Shown here: piece by piece, positions 38,856-47,419 of the stretch | Numbering within the stretch: position 1 is the first letter of the stretch | How the letters are laid out: each line of letters begins with the position of its first letter | Source: Borborobacter arsenicus | GTDB lineage: Bacteria > Pseudomonadota > Alphaproteobacteria > Rhizobiales > Rhizobiaceae | Direction of reading: 5' to 3' | Assembly: GCF_003934165.1 (NCBI RefSeq) | Contig: NZ_RKST01000021.1 | Location: 32,578-96,577, forward strand | DNA: 64,000 bases | Notes under the pieces: generated by a model | The model's input: only the letters and a program-made list of their open reading frames with translations | Databases searched by the model: none | Told to the model about the DNA's origin: nothing | Translations under genes and position numbers: made by a program

Positions 38856-40451
38856 ATGTTTGAATCGCTGCAGGAGCGCCTTGGCTCGATCCTGAATGGC
38901 CTGACCGGCCGTGGCGCGCTGTCGGAGGCCGACGTCTCGGCGGCGCTGCGCGAAGTGCGTCGCGCGCTGATCGAAGCGGACGTGGCGCTTGAGGTCGTGC
39001 GTTCCTTTACCGACCGTGTGCGTGAAAAGGCCGTCGGTGCGGCCGTGCTCAAGTCGATCAAGCCCGGCCAGATGGTCGTCAAGATCGTCCATGACGAACT
39101 GGTGGAGATGCTGGGCAGCGAAGGTCAGACCATCGACCTCAACGCGCCTGCCCCGGTCGTCATCATGATGGTCGGCCTGCAGGGTTCCGGCAAGACCACC
39201 ACCTCGGCCAAGATCGCCAAGCGGCTGACCGAGCGGCAGGGCAAGAAGGTCCTGATGGCCTCGCTCGACACCCGTCGCCCTGCTGCCCAGGAGCAATTGC
39301 GCCAGCTCGGCGAGCAGACCAAGGTGGCGACCCTGCCGATCATCGCCGGCCAGACGCCGGTCGATATCGCCAAGCGCGCCGTGCAGGCTGCCAGGCTCGG
39401 CGGCCATGACGTCGTCATCCTCGACACCGCCGGCCGCACCCATATCGACGAGCCGCTGATGGCCGAAATGGCCGACATCAAGAAGGCTTCGAACCCGCAT
39501 GAGATCCTGCTGGTCGCCGACAGCCTGACCGGCCAGGACGCGGTCAATCTGGCGCGCAATTTCGATGAGCGAGTCGGTATCACCGGCCTCGTGCTCACCC
39601 GCATGGATGGCGACGGCCGCGGCGGTGCGGCCCTTTCCATGCGCGCCGTCACCGGCAAGCCGGTCAAGCTGGTCGGCGTCGGCGAAAAGATGGATGCGCT
39701 GGAGGAATTCCACCCCAAGCGCATCGCCGACCGCATCCTCGGCATGGGCGACATCATCTCGCTGGTCGAAAAGGCCGCCGAGACCATCGACGCCGAAAAA
39801 GCCGCGGCGATGGCCAGGAAGATGCAGTCGGGCAAGTTCGACCTGAACGATCTGGCCTCCCAATTGCAGCAGATGCAGAAGATGGGCGGCATGGGCGGCA
39901 TCATGGGCATGATGCCCGGCATGGGCAAAATGAAGGACCAGATGGCCGCAGCCGGCCTGGACGACAAGATGTTCGGGCGTCAGCTTGCCATCATCTCGTC
40001 GATGACCAAGGCCGAGCGCGCCAATCCCGATCTTTTGAAACATTCGCGAAAGAAGCGCATCGCAGCCGGTTCCGGCACCGACGCGGCGGAAATCAACAAG
40101 CTGCTCAAGATGCATCGTGGAATGGCCGACATGATGAAGGCCATGGGCGGCAAGGGCAAGGGTGGCGGCATGATGCGCGGCCTGATGGGCGGCATGGCCC
40201 AGAAGATGGGGCTCGGCGGCCTGGCCGGAGGCATGGGAGGGATGGGCGGCATGCCCGACCTGTCGAAGATGGATCCCAAGCAGTTGGAAGCCTTGAAGAA
40301 ACAGGCGGAAGCCGCCGGCCTTGGCAAAGGTTTGCCCGGCGGCCTGCCCGGTCTGGGCGGTGGTGGCGGCGGTCTGCCCGGCCTGCCCGGCGGCATGAAG
40401 CTGCCAGGCCTTGGCGGCGGTGGACTGCCGGGATTGGGCAAGAAGAAATGA
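38856..40451 (+). CDS. ffh: Signal recognition particle protein Ffh
   Basis: SRP GTPase that binds signal sequences and 4.5S RNA. 531 residues, longer than the 450 of Escherichia coli. The N and G domains carry G1 GLQGSGKT (107-114), DTAGRTHID and TRMDGDGRGG. The M domain is Met-rich (QQMQKMGGMGGIMGMMPGMG), and the C-terminal tail is a long Gly/Pro/Leu-rich repeat (GGLPGLPGG type). Its stop overlaps the chorismate mutase start. Confidence 0.96.
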   Translation: MFESLQERLGSILNGLTGRGALSEADVSAALREVRRALIEADVALEVVRSFTDRVREKAVGAAVLKSIKPGQMVVKIVHDELVEMLGSEGQTIDLNAPAPVVIMMVGLQGSGKTTTSAKIAKRLTERQGKKVLMASLDTRRPAAQEQLRQLGEQTKVATLPIIAGQTPVDIAKRAVQAARLGGHDVVILDTAGRTHIDEPLMAEMADIKKASNPHEILLVADSLTGQDAVNLARNFDERVGITGLVLTRMDGDGRGGAALSMRAVTGKPVKLVGVGEKMDALEEFHPKRIADRILGMGDIISLVEKAAETIDAEKAAAMARKMQSGKFDLNDLASQLQQMQKMGGMGGIMGMMPGMGKMKDQMAAAGLDDKMFGRQLAIISSMTKAERANPDLLKHSRKKRIAAGSGTDAAEINKLLKMHRGMADMMKAMGGKGKGGGMMRGLMGGMAQKMGLGGLAGGMGGMGGMPDLSKMDPKQLEALKKQAEAAGLGKGLPGGLPGLGGGGGGLPGLPGGMKLPGLGGGGLPGLGKKK

Positions 40452-40825
40452 GCGGGACGATGGACACACGCGACCCACAAGTGACGCTTGCCGAACTGCG
40501 CGCCTCGATCGACAACATCGACGCATCGCTGATCCACATGCTGGCAGAACGCTTCCGCTGCACCAAGGCGGTGGGCGTATTGAAGGCCACACATGGCCTG
40601 CCGCCGGCGGACCCCGCCCGCGAGCAGCGCCAGATCGCGCGGCTGCGGCAATTGGCCGACGAAGCGCATCTCGACCCCGATTTCGCGGAGAAATTCCTCA
40701 ATTTCATCATCCGCGAAGTCATCCGCCATCATGAGGCCATCGCCGCCGCGAGCAGTGGCGATACCCAAGCCGCTTCGAACAGTGGCAACCAGTCCCCAGG
40801 CCTCGACAAGAATTCGCCCGCCTGA
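40448..40825 (+). CDS. Chorismate mutase (AroQ class)
   Basis: Rearranges chorismate to prephenate for phenylalanine and tyrosine synthesis. 125 residues, the single-domain all-helical AroQ type: LAELRASIDNIDASLIHMLAERF with the catalytic Arg, AVGVLKATHGLPPADPAREQRQ, and FIIREVIRHHEAI. It starts 4 bp inside the ffh stop and ends 53 bp before rpsP, an order common in rhizobia. Confidence 0.9.
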   Translation: MSGTMDTRDPQVTLAELRASIDNIDASLIHMLAERFRCTKAVGVLKATHGLPPADPAREQRQIARLRQLADEAHLDPDFAEKFLNFIIREVIRHHEAIAAASSGDTQAASNSGNQSPGLDKNSPA

Positions 40826-40878
40826 CGCGGTGAATGAACGCAACAGACCGAAACGAACCGACCTCTAGGAGAAAGACA

Positions 40879-41277
40879 ATGTCCCTTAAAATTCGACTGG
40901 CCCGTGCGGGCTCCAAGAAGCGCCCCTATTACCACATCGTTATTGCCGATGCGCGCAACCCGCGCGATGGCCGTTTCATCGAGAACGTCGGCGCCTGGAA
41001 CCCGCTCCTGCCGCGTGATGGCGACCGCGTGAAGCTGGTCGAAGACCGTATCCGTCATTGGCTCGGCAACGGCGCGCTGCCGACCGACCGCGTGGCCCGC
41101 TTCCTTGATGCCGCCGGCATCTCCAAGCGCGAAGCCCGCAACAACCCGAACAAGGGCGAGCCCGGCAAGAAGGCCCAGGAACGCGCCGCCGCAATCAAGA
41201 AGGCCCAGGAAGAGGCTGCAGCCGCAATCGCCGCTGCGACCGCCGAGCCGGCTGCCGAAGGTGCGGCCGCCGAGTAA
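40879..41277 (+). CDS. rpsP: 30S ribosomal protein S16
   Basis: Small-subunit protein of 132 residues from the ATG at 40879, with AGGAG 9 bp upstream; the open frame extends back to 40834 without homology. The core [20 protein letters not shown] is typical. The C-terminus is extended by a Lys/Ala-rich helix as in other alphaproteobacteria. Unusually, a terminator follows directly and rimM-trmD-rplS are not next. Confidence 0.97.
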   Translation: MSLKIRLARAGSKKRPYYHIVIADARNPRDGRFIENVGAWNPLLPRDGDRVKLVEDRIRHWLGNGALPTDRVARFLDAAGISKREARNNPNKGEPGKKAQERAAAIKKAQEEAAAAIAAATAEPAAEGAAAE

Positions 41278-41300
41278 TCTTCGGCTTCATCGGAATTGGA

Positions 41301-41327
41301 AAGGCGGGCATGGTGCCCGCCTTTTTC
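41301..41327 (+). terminator. Terminator of rpsP
   Basis: AGGCGGGCA (41302-41310) pairs with TGCCCGCCT (41314-41322), followed by TTTTT. Strong rho-independent terminator directly behind rpsP. Confidence 0.88.
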
Positions 41328-41332
41328 ATTTG

Positions 41333-42238
41333 TCAGGAATAGAAATAGCGTTCGGGCGCGAGTGGCGGCGGCGCCTTTTCACCAAGCGCCTCAAAGATCG
41401 AAATCTCGCAGACGCGGCAAATCGCATCCAGCGCCAGATCATTCGCCTCCATGCCGAACGGCTCCTCCAGCTCTTCCGACAGTGCATCGAGGCCGAAGAA
41501 AGTGTATGCGACCAGGGCCGTGAACAGCGGCGTTGACCAGCCAGCGGAAGACACCAGTCCGATCGGCAACAGCAGGCAAAATATATAGGCCGTGCGTTGC
41601 AACAGCAGCGTATAGGCGAAAGGCAGCGGCGTTCCCTTGATGCGCTCGCAGCCGGCCTGCACGGCCGCGATCGTGGCGAGCCGCTCGTCGATGATGCGAT
41701 AGCCGATCGCGTCGATCGCAGCATTCCGGCGCAACTCTGCCGCCCGTCGCCCCATCCGCCGTACCAGCTCGTCAGGGCCATTCAGGGCGCGGGCAACCGC
41801 GTGCGCTTCCTCGCCGATGAATTTCCCGGCTTCCGCCACCACGTCGACCTTGCGCAACTGCCCGCGCAGGAAATGGCAGAAGGCCAGCGATTCCATCAGC
41901 AGCGCACGGCGTTCGGCCGGATCTTCGATCAATCCATTGGTGGCGCGCGCCAGGTTGCGGATCTCGTAGACAAGCTGGCCCCACAGCTTGCGTGCCTCCC
42001 ACCAGCGGTCATAGGCGGCATTATTGCGAAAACCCATATAGATGGAGAGCGCCACGCCGAGCAGCCCGAAAGGGGCGATGCTGAAGCCGCTCATGTCGAG
42101 CCGGGTGATGTGCACCACACCGACGATGATAGCGGCATAGGCGGCGAAACCCAGAATATGGGGCAGGATACGCGGCACCACCGATCCGCGCATCACGAAA
42201 AACAGCGCAAGAACGCCCGGCTTGGGTCGAACGATCAT
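41333..42238 (-). CDS. Bestrophin family anion-channel-like protein
   Basis: Inner-membrane protein of 301 residues of the bestrophin (formerly UPF0187) family, pentameric ion channels in characterised members. The ATG at 42238 is used; the upstream open extension is encoded by an interspersed repeat and is not homologous. The pattern SIYMGFRNNAAYDRWWEARKLWGQLVYEIRNLAR and the C-terminal LDALSEELEEPFGMEANDLALD are characteristic. Four hydrophobic helices. The natural ion is unknown. Confidence 0.9.
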   Translation of the reverse strand: MIVRPKPGVLALFFVMRGSVVPRILPHILGFAAYAAIIVGVVHITRLDMSGFSIAPFGLLGVALSIYMGFRNNAAYDRWWEARKLWGQLVYEIRNLARATNGLIEDPAERRALLMESLAFCHFLRGQLRKVDVVAEAGKFIGEEAHAVARALNGPDELVRRMGRRAAELRRNAAIDAIGYRIIDERLATIAAVQAGCERIKGTPLPFAYTLLLQRTAYIFCLLLPIGLVSSAGWSTPLFTALVAYTFFGLDALSEELEEPFGMEANDLALDAICRVCEISIFEALGEKAPPPLAPERYFYS

Positions 42239-42268
42239 GAAAGAACGCTCCCACTCGATACGGCTAGG

Positions 42269-42370
42269 GCATGATCCCGAAAAGTTGCAGACTTTTCGGA
42301 CAAGATCATGCTTCAATAATAAAGGCTTAGATCGAGATGGTGATTCAAGGAAAAGTCATCTCGATCTAAC
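42269..42370. repeat. Interspersed repeat, GATCCCGAAAAG family copy 2
   Basis: Nearly identical to 19251-19341: hairpin CCGAAAAGTTGCAGACTTTTCGG, linker ACAAGATCATGCTTCAATAATAAAGGC, and terminal dyad TTAGATCGAGATG...CATCTCGATCTAA, here with a longer loop. It lies directly upstream of the bestrophin gene and within the region where rimM-trmD-rplS would be expected. Confidence 0.82.
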
Positions 42371-42402
42371 CGTCGGCGTAGCAAATGTCGCTGCAAATAC
42401 AA

Positions 42403-42437
42403 AACCGCCCGCCGGCAGTCACGCAGGGCGGGCGGTT
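42403..42437 (-). terminator. Hairpin terminator of asd
   Basis: An 11-bp stem, AACCGCCCGCC (42403-42413) with GGCGGGCGGTT (42427-42437), just after the asd stop; on the minus strand TTTGTATTTG follows. Confidence 0.75.
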
Positions 42438-42451
42438 ATAACGAGTGTCGG

Positions 42452-43486
42452 TCAGGCGGCCTTCTTCTTCGGCGTGATCAGGCCGCGCGCGATCAGAAGC
42501 TCGGCAATCTGCACCGTGTTGAGTGCCGCGCCCTTGCGCAGATTGTCGGAGACGACCCACATCGCAAGGCCGTTCTCGACGGTGGCATCCTCGCGGATAC
42601 GCGAAATATAGGTGGCATCCTCGCCGGCCGAATCGATCGGGGTGACGTAGCCGCCATCCTCCCTGCTGTCGACGACCAGGCAGCCGGGAGCGTCGCGCAA
42701 TATTTCGCGTGCCTCATCAGCGGTGATCGGCGTCTCGAACTCGATATTGACGGCTTCCGAGTGGCCGATGAACACCGGCACGCGCACGGCGGTCGCCGTC
42801 AGCCTGATCTTGGGATCGAGCATCTTCTTGGTCTCGGCCACCATCTTCCACTCTTCCTTGGTGTAGCCGTCCTCCATGAAAACGTCGATGTGGGGGATGA
42901 CGTTGAAGGCGATGCGCTTGGTGAACTTCTTGGCTTCGACCGGATCGGCGACGAACACGGCGCGGGTCTGGGTGAAGAGCTCGTCCATGCCTTCCTTGCC
43001 GGCGCCGGACACCGACTGATAGGTGGAGACGACGACGCGCTTGATCTTCGCCTTGTCATGCAGCGGCTTCAGCGCCACGACGAGTTGGGCGGTCGAGCAG
43101 TTCGGATTGGCGATGATGTTCTTCTTCGAGAAGCCGGCAATGGCGTCGGGGTTCACTTCCGGCACGATCAGCGGCACCTCGGCGTCGTAGCGCCAGGCCG
43201 ACGAATTGTCGATCACGACGCAGCCCTGCTTGCCGATCTTGGGCGACCATTCCTTGGAGATGTTGCCGCCGGCCGACATCAGGCAGATATCGGTATCGGA
43301 GAAGTCATAGGTATCGAGCGCCCTCACCTTCAGCGTCTTGTCGCCGAAGGACACTTCGGTGCCCTGGCTGCGCCGCGATGCGAGCGGCACCACCTCATCG
43401 GCCGGAAAGCCGCGTTCCTCGAGGATATTTAGCATTTCCCGGCCCACATTGCCCGTGGCGCCGGCGATCGCAACCTTGAAACCCAT
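42452..43486 (-). CDS. asd: Aspartate-semialdehyde dehydrogenase
   Basis: NADPH-dependent reduction of aspartyl phosphate in the lysine, methionine and threonine pathway. 344 residues from the ATG at 43486, which has CAGGAG 9 bp upstream; the frame stays open upstream only through repeat sequence. NADP motif GATGNVG (9-15) and catalytic Cys130 in ANPNCSTAQ are intact. Confidence 0.96.
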   Translation of the reverse strand: MGFKVAIAGATGNVGREMLNILEERGFPADEVVPLASRRSQGTEVSFGDKTLKVRALDTYDFSDTDICLMSAGGNISKEWSPKIGKQGCVVIDNSSAWRYDAEVPLIVPEVNPDAIAGFSKKNIIANPNCSTAQLVVALKPLHDKAKIKRVVVSTYQSVSGAGKEGMDELFTQTRAVFVADPVEAKKFTKRIAFNVIPHIDVFMEDGYTKEEWKMVAETKKMLDPKIRLTATAVRVPVFIGHSEAVNIEFETPITADEAREILRDAPGCLVVDSREDGGYVTPIDSAGEDATYISRIREDATVENGLAMWVVSDNLRKGAALNTVQIAELLIARGLITPKKKAA

Positions 43487-43594
43487 CTGTTCTTCTCCTG
43501 TCCCTCTCCGCTCGCTTCCTGGAGAAGGCCCGCCGGCCAGTGCGGGCCTCACCCCCCGGCCGGACCCGGGAGAGGGTGAGCAGGCCAAGGGTAC

Positions 43595-43714
43595 TCAGAC
43601 CGTTTTAGTGGTCGTTTTGGCCGCAGTTTTGATGGAACGGAAGGACGCGCGTTCGCGCCCGGCCTTGTGGCCAGGAAAATCGAATGCAAAAAGCGCCAAT
43701 AAAAGGCCGCGCAT
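43595..43714 (-). CDS. Hypothetical 39-residue basic protein
   Basis: Short frame between asd and the EamA gene: a hydrophobic start (MRGLLLALFAFDF) followed by a basic tail rich in Lys, Arg and Thr (SIKTAAKTTTKTV). The ATG has GGAG with 7-bp spacing (ACGGAGACCTTTC), which is the main support. No recognisable family. Could be a genuine small membrane-tethered protein or chance. Confidence 0.4.
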   Translation of the reverse strand: MRGLLLALFAFDFPGHKAGRERASFRSIKTAAKTTTKTV

Positions 43715-43763
43715 GAAAGGTCTCCGTAACGGGCTAGGCATATGGCGCGAAGCAGTCGAAGAG

Positions 43764-44669
43764 TCAATGCGCCGCGCTTGCACCTTTGGCCGCATGGCGG
43801 CGCTGCAGCAGGATGAGCCCGCCAAGCACGATCAGGGTCGCGCCAGCCGCAATCCGCATGTCGGGCAATTCGTGGAAGATCACATAGCCGATCACCACGG
43901 CACCCAGCAATTCCAGATATGACAGCGGCGCAAGCAGCGAGGCCTCCGCATGGCGGAAGGCGCTGATCGTCATGAAGTGGCACAGCGCCGAGACGGCTCC
44001 CATAAGCAGGAACAGCCATAGCTCGCCCGCCGACGGCAACGACCATTGCCAGATCGCCAGCGGCGCCAGAAGGGCGGCTCCGAACAGGCACTGGAAGGCA
44101 AGCGTGCCGACCGGATCGCTCGCCCGCGAGGTCATGCGCGTGGCGATGATATAGAGCGCAAAGAGCACGCCGGCTGAGACCCCGAGCAAAAGCCCGGCAT
44201 TCAGCCCGCCGCCGGGGTTGACGACGATCACGGCCCCGATGAAGCCCAAGGCGAGCGCTGCAATCTTGCGCCAGGTCAGTGCTTCGCCCAGCAGGAGCAC
44301 CGACAGGATCGCGGCCACGATCGGGCCGACGAAATAGGCGCTGGTCACGTCGGCCAGCGGCGCAAAGGAGATGGCGGCGAAGAAGCAGCACATCGCGGCT
44401 GCGGCAAAGAAAGTGCGCAATGCGTGCGCGGGAAGTTCTTCGCGCGGCAGGAAATGCCTGCCACGCCGCGCAATCGCCCAGGGCAGCACAAAGAGACAGG
44501 CCGAGGCGTAGCGCGCGAAGCTGATATAAAGCGGCGAATGGGTCGCGCTCAGCGCCTTGGCGATGCCATCGACGGTGGGCACCAGAAGCATCGCCGCCGC
44601 CATCAGGGCAATGCCGAGCAGCGCGGAAGAAGAGGGTTGGGCAGTCAAGGCTTGCTCGTTCCCGCGCAT
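43764..44669 (-). CDS. EamA-domain DMT-family transporter
   Basis: Inner-membrane drug/metabolite-type transporter of 301 residues from the ATG at 44669; the upstream extension is not homologous. Ten hydrophobic spans in two EamA repeats, with motifs such as FFAAAAMCCFFAAISFAPLADV and LLAPLSYLELLGAVVIGYVIFHELP. The S-adenosylmethionine or nucleotide-sugar type substrate cannot be told. Confidence 0.9.
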   Translation of the reverse strand: MRGNEQALTAQPSSSALLGIALMAAAMLLVPTVDGIAKALSATHSPLYISFARYASACLFVLPWAIARRGRHFLPREELPAHALRTFFAAAAMCCFFAAISFAPLADVTSAYFVGPIVAAILSVLLLGEALTWRKIAALALGFIGAVIVVNPGGGLNAGLLLGVSAGVLFALYIIATRMTSRASDPVGTLAFQCLFGAALLAPLAIWQWSLPSAGELWLFLLMGAVSALCHFMTISAFRHAEASLLAPLSYLELLGAVVIGYVIFHELPDMRIAAGATLIVLGGLILLQRRHAAKGASAAH

Positions 44670-44852
44670 GGACACCGCTGGCGCGGGTCGATTGAGTCTC
44701 GAAATCCCCGCTACCCAAAGGGAGCTTTGTGGCACCCGCATGGCTGGCCGGATGGAGGGGCCGTCCAGCCGGGAAACTTCGGGATGCGAATTGATTTGAC
44801 CGCCATCTCCCACCTCCTATCCTTGCAACCGCAAAAGCGAAGGGAGCCGGCA

Positions 44853-45245
44853 ATGGACCACGCTGCAGAACGCCTGACCAGACGAACCCTGTTTGCCTGT
44901 ATCCTCGCCGCCGCCTGGGCTGGCCCGGCGCTCGCCCATCACGGCTGGGATTGGACCGAGGACGAGTTCTTCGAGATCGAGGGTAGGATAACGGCGATCT
45001 ATATCGGCAATCCGCATGCCACGCTTGATGTCGATGTCGACGGCATGACCTGGCGGGTGGAACTGGCGCCACCGCGCGCCACCGTCAATGCAGGCTTCAC
45101 CGAAGACGTCGCCCGCGTCGGTGACGAGGTGAAGGCTGTCGGCCACCGGTCGCTGGACGAAACGGAAAGGCGCATGAAGGCGGTACGCATCATCGTCAGG
45201 GACCAGACCTACGACGTCTATCCGGACCGCGTTCCGTCGAACTGA
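44853..45245 (+). CDS. Secreted DUF6152-like protein
   Basis: Exported protein of 130 residues; the ATG at 44853 has GGGAG 7 bp upstream. A Tat/Sec-like N-terminus (LTRRTLFACILAAAWAGPALA) is cleaved at ALA-HH. The mature protein begins HHGW and continues as a small beta-rich domain (EIEGRITAIYIGNPHATLDVDVDGMTWRVEL), the pattern of DUF6152. The N-terminal His pair might bind metal, which is inference. Four bp before the next gene. Confidence 0.78.
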   Translation: MDHAAERLTRRTLFACILAAAWAGPALAHHGWDWTEDEFFEIEGRITAIYIGNPHATLDVDVDGMTWRVELAPPRATVNAGFTEDVARVGDEVKAVGHRSLDETERRMKAVRIIVRDQTYDVYPDRVPSN

Positions 45246-45249
45246 GATC

Positions 45250-45711
45250 GTGGAATTCCTCGCGCTTCTCCAGCAACTGCCGCCGGTCCAGGCGCTGAAA
45301 AGCTCCTTCTTCGCCTATCCGGTCGTCAACGCCCTGCACATAGTCTCGATCGGCACGCTGTGGAGCAGCGTTCTGCTGATGGATCTGCGCATCCTCGGCG
45401 CATTTTCCGAACTGCCCTACAAGCCCTTTACAAGGCTGTTGCGCCGGGTGGCGCTGATCGCCTTCTGCGGCGCTGTCCTCACCGGCTTCAGCATGTTCGC
45501 CATCAAGGCCACGGAATATGCGGCAATGCCGGTGTTTCTCGCCAAGATGGCGCTGATCCTGCTCGCTGCCGCCAATTTCCTGCTGTTCCTCAGGCTCGGC
45601 GGCAAGGATGGCAAGGGGGAGGACAGCCGCAAAATCCGGATTCCGGCCGTCCTCTCCATCTTCCTATGGTCCGGCGTCGTTCTTGCCGGACGCTTTATCG
45701 GCTTTCTCTAA
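45250..45711 (+). CDS. DUF6644-like four-helix membrane protein
   Basis: Inner-membrane protein of 153 residues starting at GTG, 4 bp after the DUF6152-like gene and probably translationally coupled since no good ribosome-binding site is seen. Four hydrophobic spans (VVNALHIVSIGTLWSSVLLMDLRIL, LIAFCGAVLTGFSMF, VFLAKMALILLAAANFLLF, LSIFLWSGVVLAGRFIGF). The membrane-embedded His in NALHIVSIG resembles DUF2214/DUF6644 proteins, some thought to be haem-binding. Function unknown. Confidence 0.75.
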   Translation: MEFLALLQQLPPVQALKSSFFAYPVVNALHIVSIGTLWSSVLLMDLRILGAFSELPYKPFTRLLRRVALIAFCGAVLTGFSMFAIKATEYAAMPVFLAKMALILLAAANFLLFLRLGGKDGKGEDSRKIRIPAVLSIFLWSGVVLAGRFIGFL

Positions 45712-45712
45712 A

Positions 45713-45756
45713 GCAATTCCAGCAAAAGTGTGCAGCGGTTTTGCGCCAGGAATTGC
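45713..45756. repeat. RIME-like palindromic repeat, copy 2
   Basis: GCAATTCCAGCAAAAGTGTG, then CAGCGGTTTTGCGCCAGG, then AATTGC. Same structure as 25473-25516 with compensatory changes in the outer stem (AACTCC/GGAGTT versus AATTCC/GGAATT), which argues that the fold is maintained. A second dyad (GATCATTCCTG...CAGGAATGATC) follows at 45773-45808. Confidence 0.8.
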
Positions 45757-45826
45757 GTAAAAACAAAAGGTAGATCATTCCTGCGACAAGAAGAGAGGCA
45801 GGAATGATCCATGCTTTTCGCCGTCC

Positions 45827-46939
45827 TCAGTTCGAGAGCGCGAGGAACTTCGCCAAGATGGCGTCGCCCATGGCGCTGGTACCGACCTCGGTTTTGCCTT
45901 CCGACATGATGTCCCTGGTGCGCAGGCCATCGTCGAGCACGGCGGCAATCGCTGCCTCGAGCTTGTCGGCCTCGGTGACCATGTTGAAGGAATAGCGCAG
46001 GCACATGGCGAAGGAGGCGATCATGGCGATCGGATTGGCCACGCCCTTGCCGGCGATATCGGGTGCCGAGCCATGCACCGGCTCGTACATAGCCTTCCGC
46101 TTGCCGGTGACCGCATCCGGCGCACCCAGCGATGCCGAGGGCAACATGCCGAGCGAGCCGGTCAGCATCGCCGCCACATCCGACAGCATGTCGCCGAACA
46201 GATTGTCGGTGACGATGACGTCGAACTGCTTGGGCCAGCGCACCAGCTGCATGCCGCCGGCATCGGCCAGCATGTGGTCGAGCTTGACGTCGGAATATTT
46301 CGCCTTGTGGAGCGCCGTCACCACCTCGTTCCACAGCACGCCGGACTTCATGACGTTGCGCTTTTCCATCGAGGTGACGTGGTTCTTGCGGGTGCGCGCA
46401 AGCTCGAAAGCGACGCCCGAGATACGCTCGATCTCGAATGTGTCATAGACCTGCGTGTCGATGCCGCGCTTCTGGCCGTTGCCGAGATCGATGATCTCTT
46501 TCGGCTCGCCGAAATAGACGCCGCCGGTGAGTTCGCGCACGATCAATATGTCGAGCCCTTCCACCACTTCCGGCTTCAGCGACGATGAGGCGGCAAGGGC
46601 CGGATAGCAGATTGCCGGGCGCAGATTGGCAAAGAGCGCCAGGTCCTTGCGCAGGCGCAGCAGACCCGCCTCGGGGCGCACCTCATAGGGCACCGGGTCC
46701 CATTTCGGGCCGCCGACGGCACCGAACAGCACGGCGTCGGCTGCAAGCGCCTTTTCCATATCGGCATCCGAAATGGCCTGGCCATGCGCATCATAGGCCG
46801 AGCCGCCGACCAGACCCTCGTCGGTCTCGAAGCCGGTGCCGAACTTCTCGTTCATCGCCGCAATCAGTTTTCGGACCTCACCCATTGCCTCGGGGCCGAT
46901 CCCGTCGCCGGGGAGGAGGAAGAGCTTGCGCGATGCCAT
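45827..46939 (-). CDS. leuB: 3-isopropylmalate dehydrogenase
   Basis: Oxidative decarboxylation step of leucine synthesis. 370 residues. The GDGIGPEA start, substrate-binding arginines in [15 protein letters not shown], the [10 protein letters not shown] segment and the metal-binding [17 protein letters not shown] motif are intact. leuD lies about 1.4 kb upstream on the same strand with two other genes between; leuC is not in the window. Confidence 0.96.
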   Translation of the reverse strand: MASRKLFLLPGDGIGPEAMGEVRKLIAAMNEKFGTGFETDEGLVGGSAYDAHGQAISDADMEKALAADAVLFGAVGGPKWDPVPYEVRPEAGLLRLRKDLALFANLRPAICYPALAASSSLKPEVVEGLDILIVRELTGGVYFGEPKEIIDLGNGQKRGIDTQVYDTFEIERISGVAFELARTRKNHVTSMEKRNVMKSGVLWNEVVTALHKAKYSDVKLDHMLADAGGMQLVRWPKQFDVIVTDNLFGDMLSDVAAMLTGSLGMLPSASLGAPDAVTGKRKAMYEPVHGSAPDIAGKGVANPIAMIASFAMCLRYSFNMVTEADKLEAAIAAVLDDGLRTRDIMSEGKTEVGTSAMGDAILAKFLALSN

Positions 46940-47024
46940 AGAAGGAACCTTTCAGGAAAGCGTGGACAGGCGCGTTGCTAAACGGCCTGCCGCCGGCGCG
47001 CAAGGCCGAACATAGACAGGGCGG

Positions 47025-47408
47025 TCAGGAATTGCGCTTCAGCGCCGTAACTTCGATCTCGATCTTCATTTCGGGCTTGATCAGCCCGCTCACCACCATG
47101 GTTGCCGCCGGGCGGATGTCGCCGAACGCTTCGCCGAGGATCGGAAAGACGATGTCGGCAAAACCCTGGTCGGTGATGTGGTAATGCGCCCGCACCACAT
47201 CGGCCATCGAGAAGCCAGCCTCCGCCAGTGCCGCTGCGATGGTGGAAAGGCAGTTGCGGGTCTGGTCCTCGACCGCATCCGGCATGGTCATGGTCGCATA
47301 GTCATAGCCGGTCGTTCCCGACACGAAACACCAGTCGCCCTGTACCACCGCGCGCGAATAGCCGGCGGTTTTTTCAAAGGGCGAGCCGGTGGAGATGAGT
47401 TTTCGCAT
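47025..47408 (-). CDS. RidA/YjgF/Rid family protein
   Basis: 127-residue protein of the Rid family; RidA members hydrolyse reactive enamine/imine intermediates. The ATG at 47408 is chosen over an in-frame TTG. Family patterns YSRAVVQGDWCFVSGTTG and VVRAHYHITD are seen. The usual catalytic Arg near the C-terminus (as in RPAATMVV) is present at the expected R of IRPAATMVV. It lies 11 bp after the preceding secreted-protein gene. Confidence 0.87.
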   Translation of the reverse strand: MRKLISTGSPFEKTAGYSRAVVQGDWCFVSGTTGYDYATMTMPDAVEDQTRNCLSTIAAALAEAGFSMADVVRAHYHITDQGFADIVFPILGEAFGDIRPAATMVVSGLIKPEMKIEIEVTALKRNS

Positions 47409-47419
47409 GGCGTTTGCCT

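Noticed and set aside
44424..44852. N-terminal extension of the DUF6152-like frame through the transporter promoter region
   Set aside because: The extension is antisense to the EamA gene start and the internal ATG at 44853 has a good ribosome-binding site and signal peptide.
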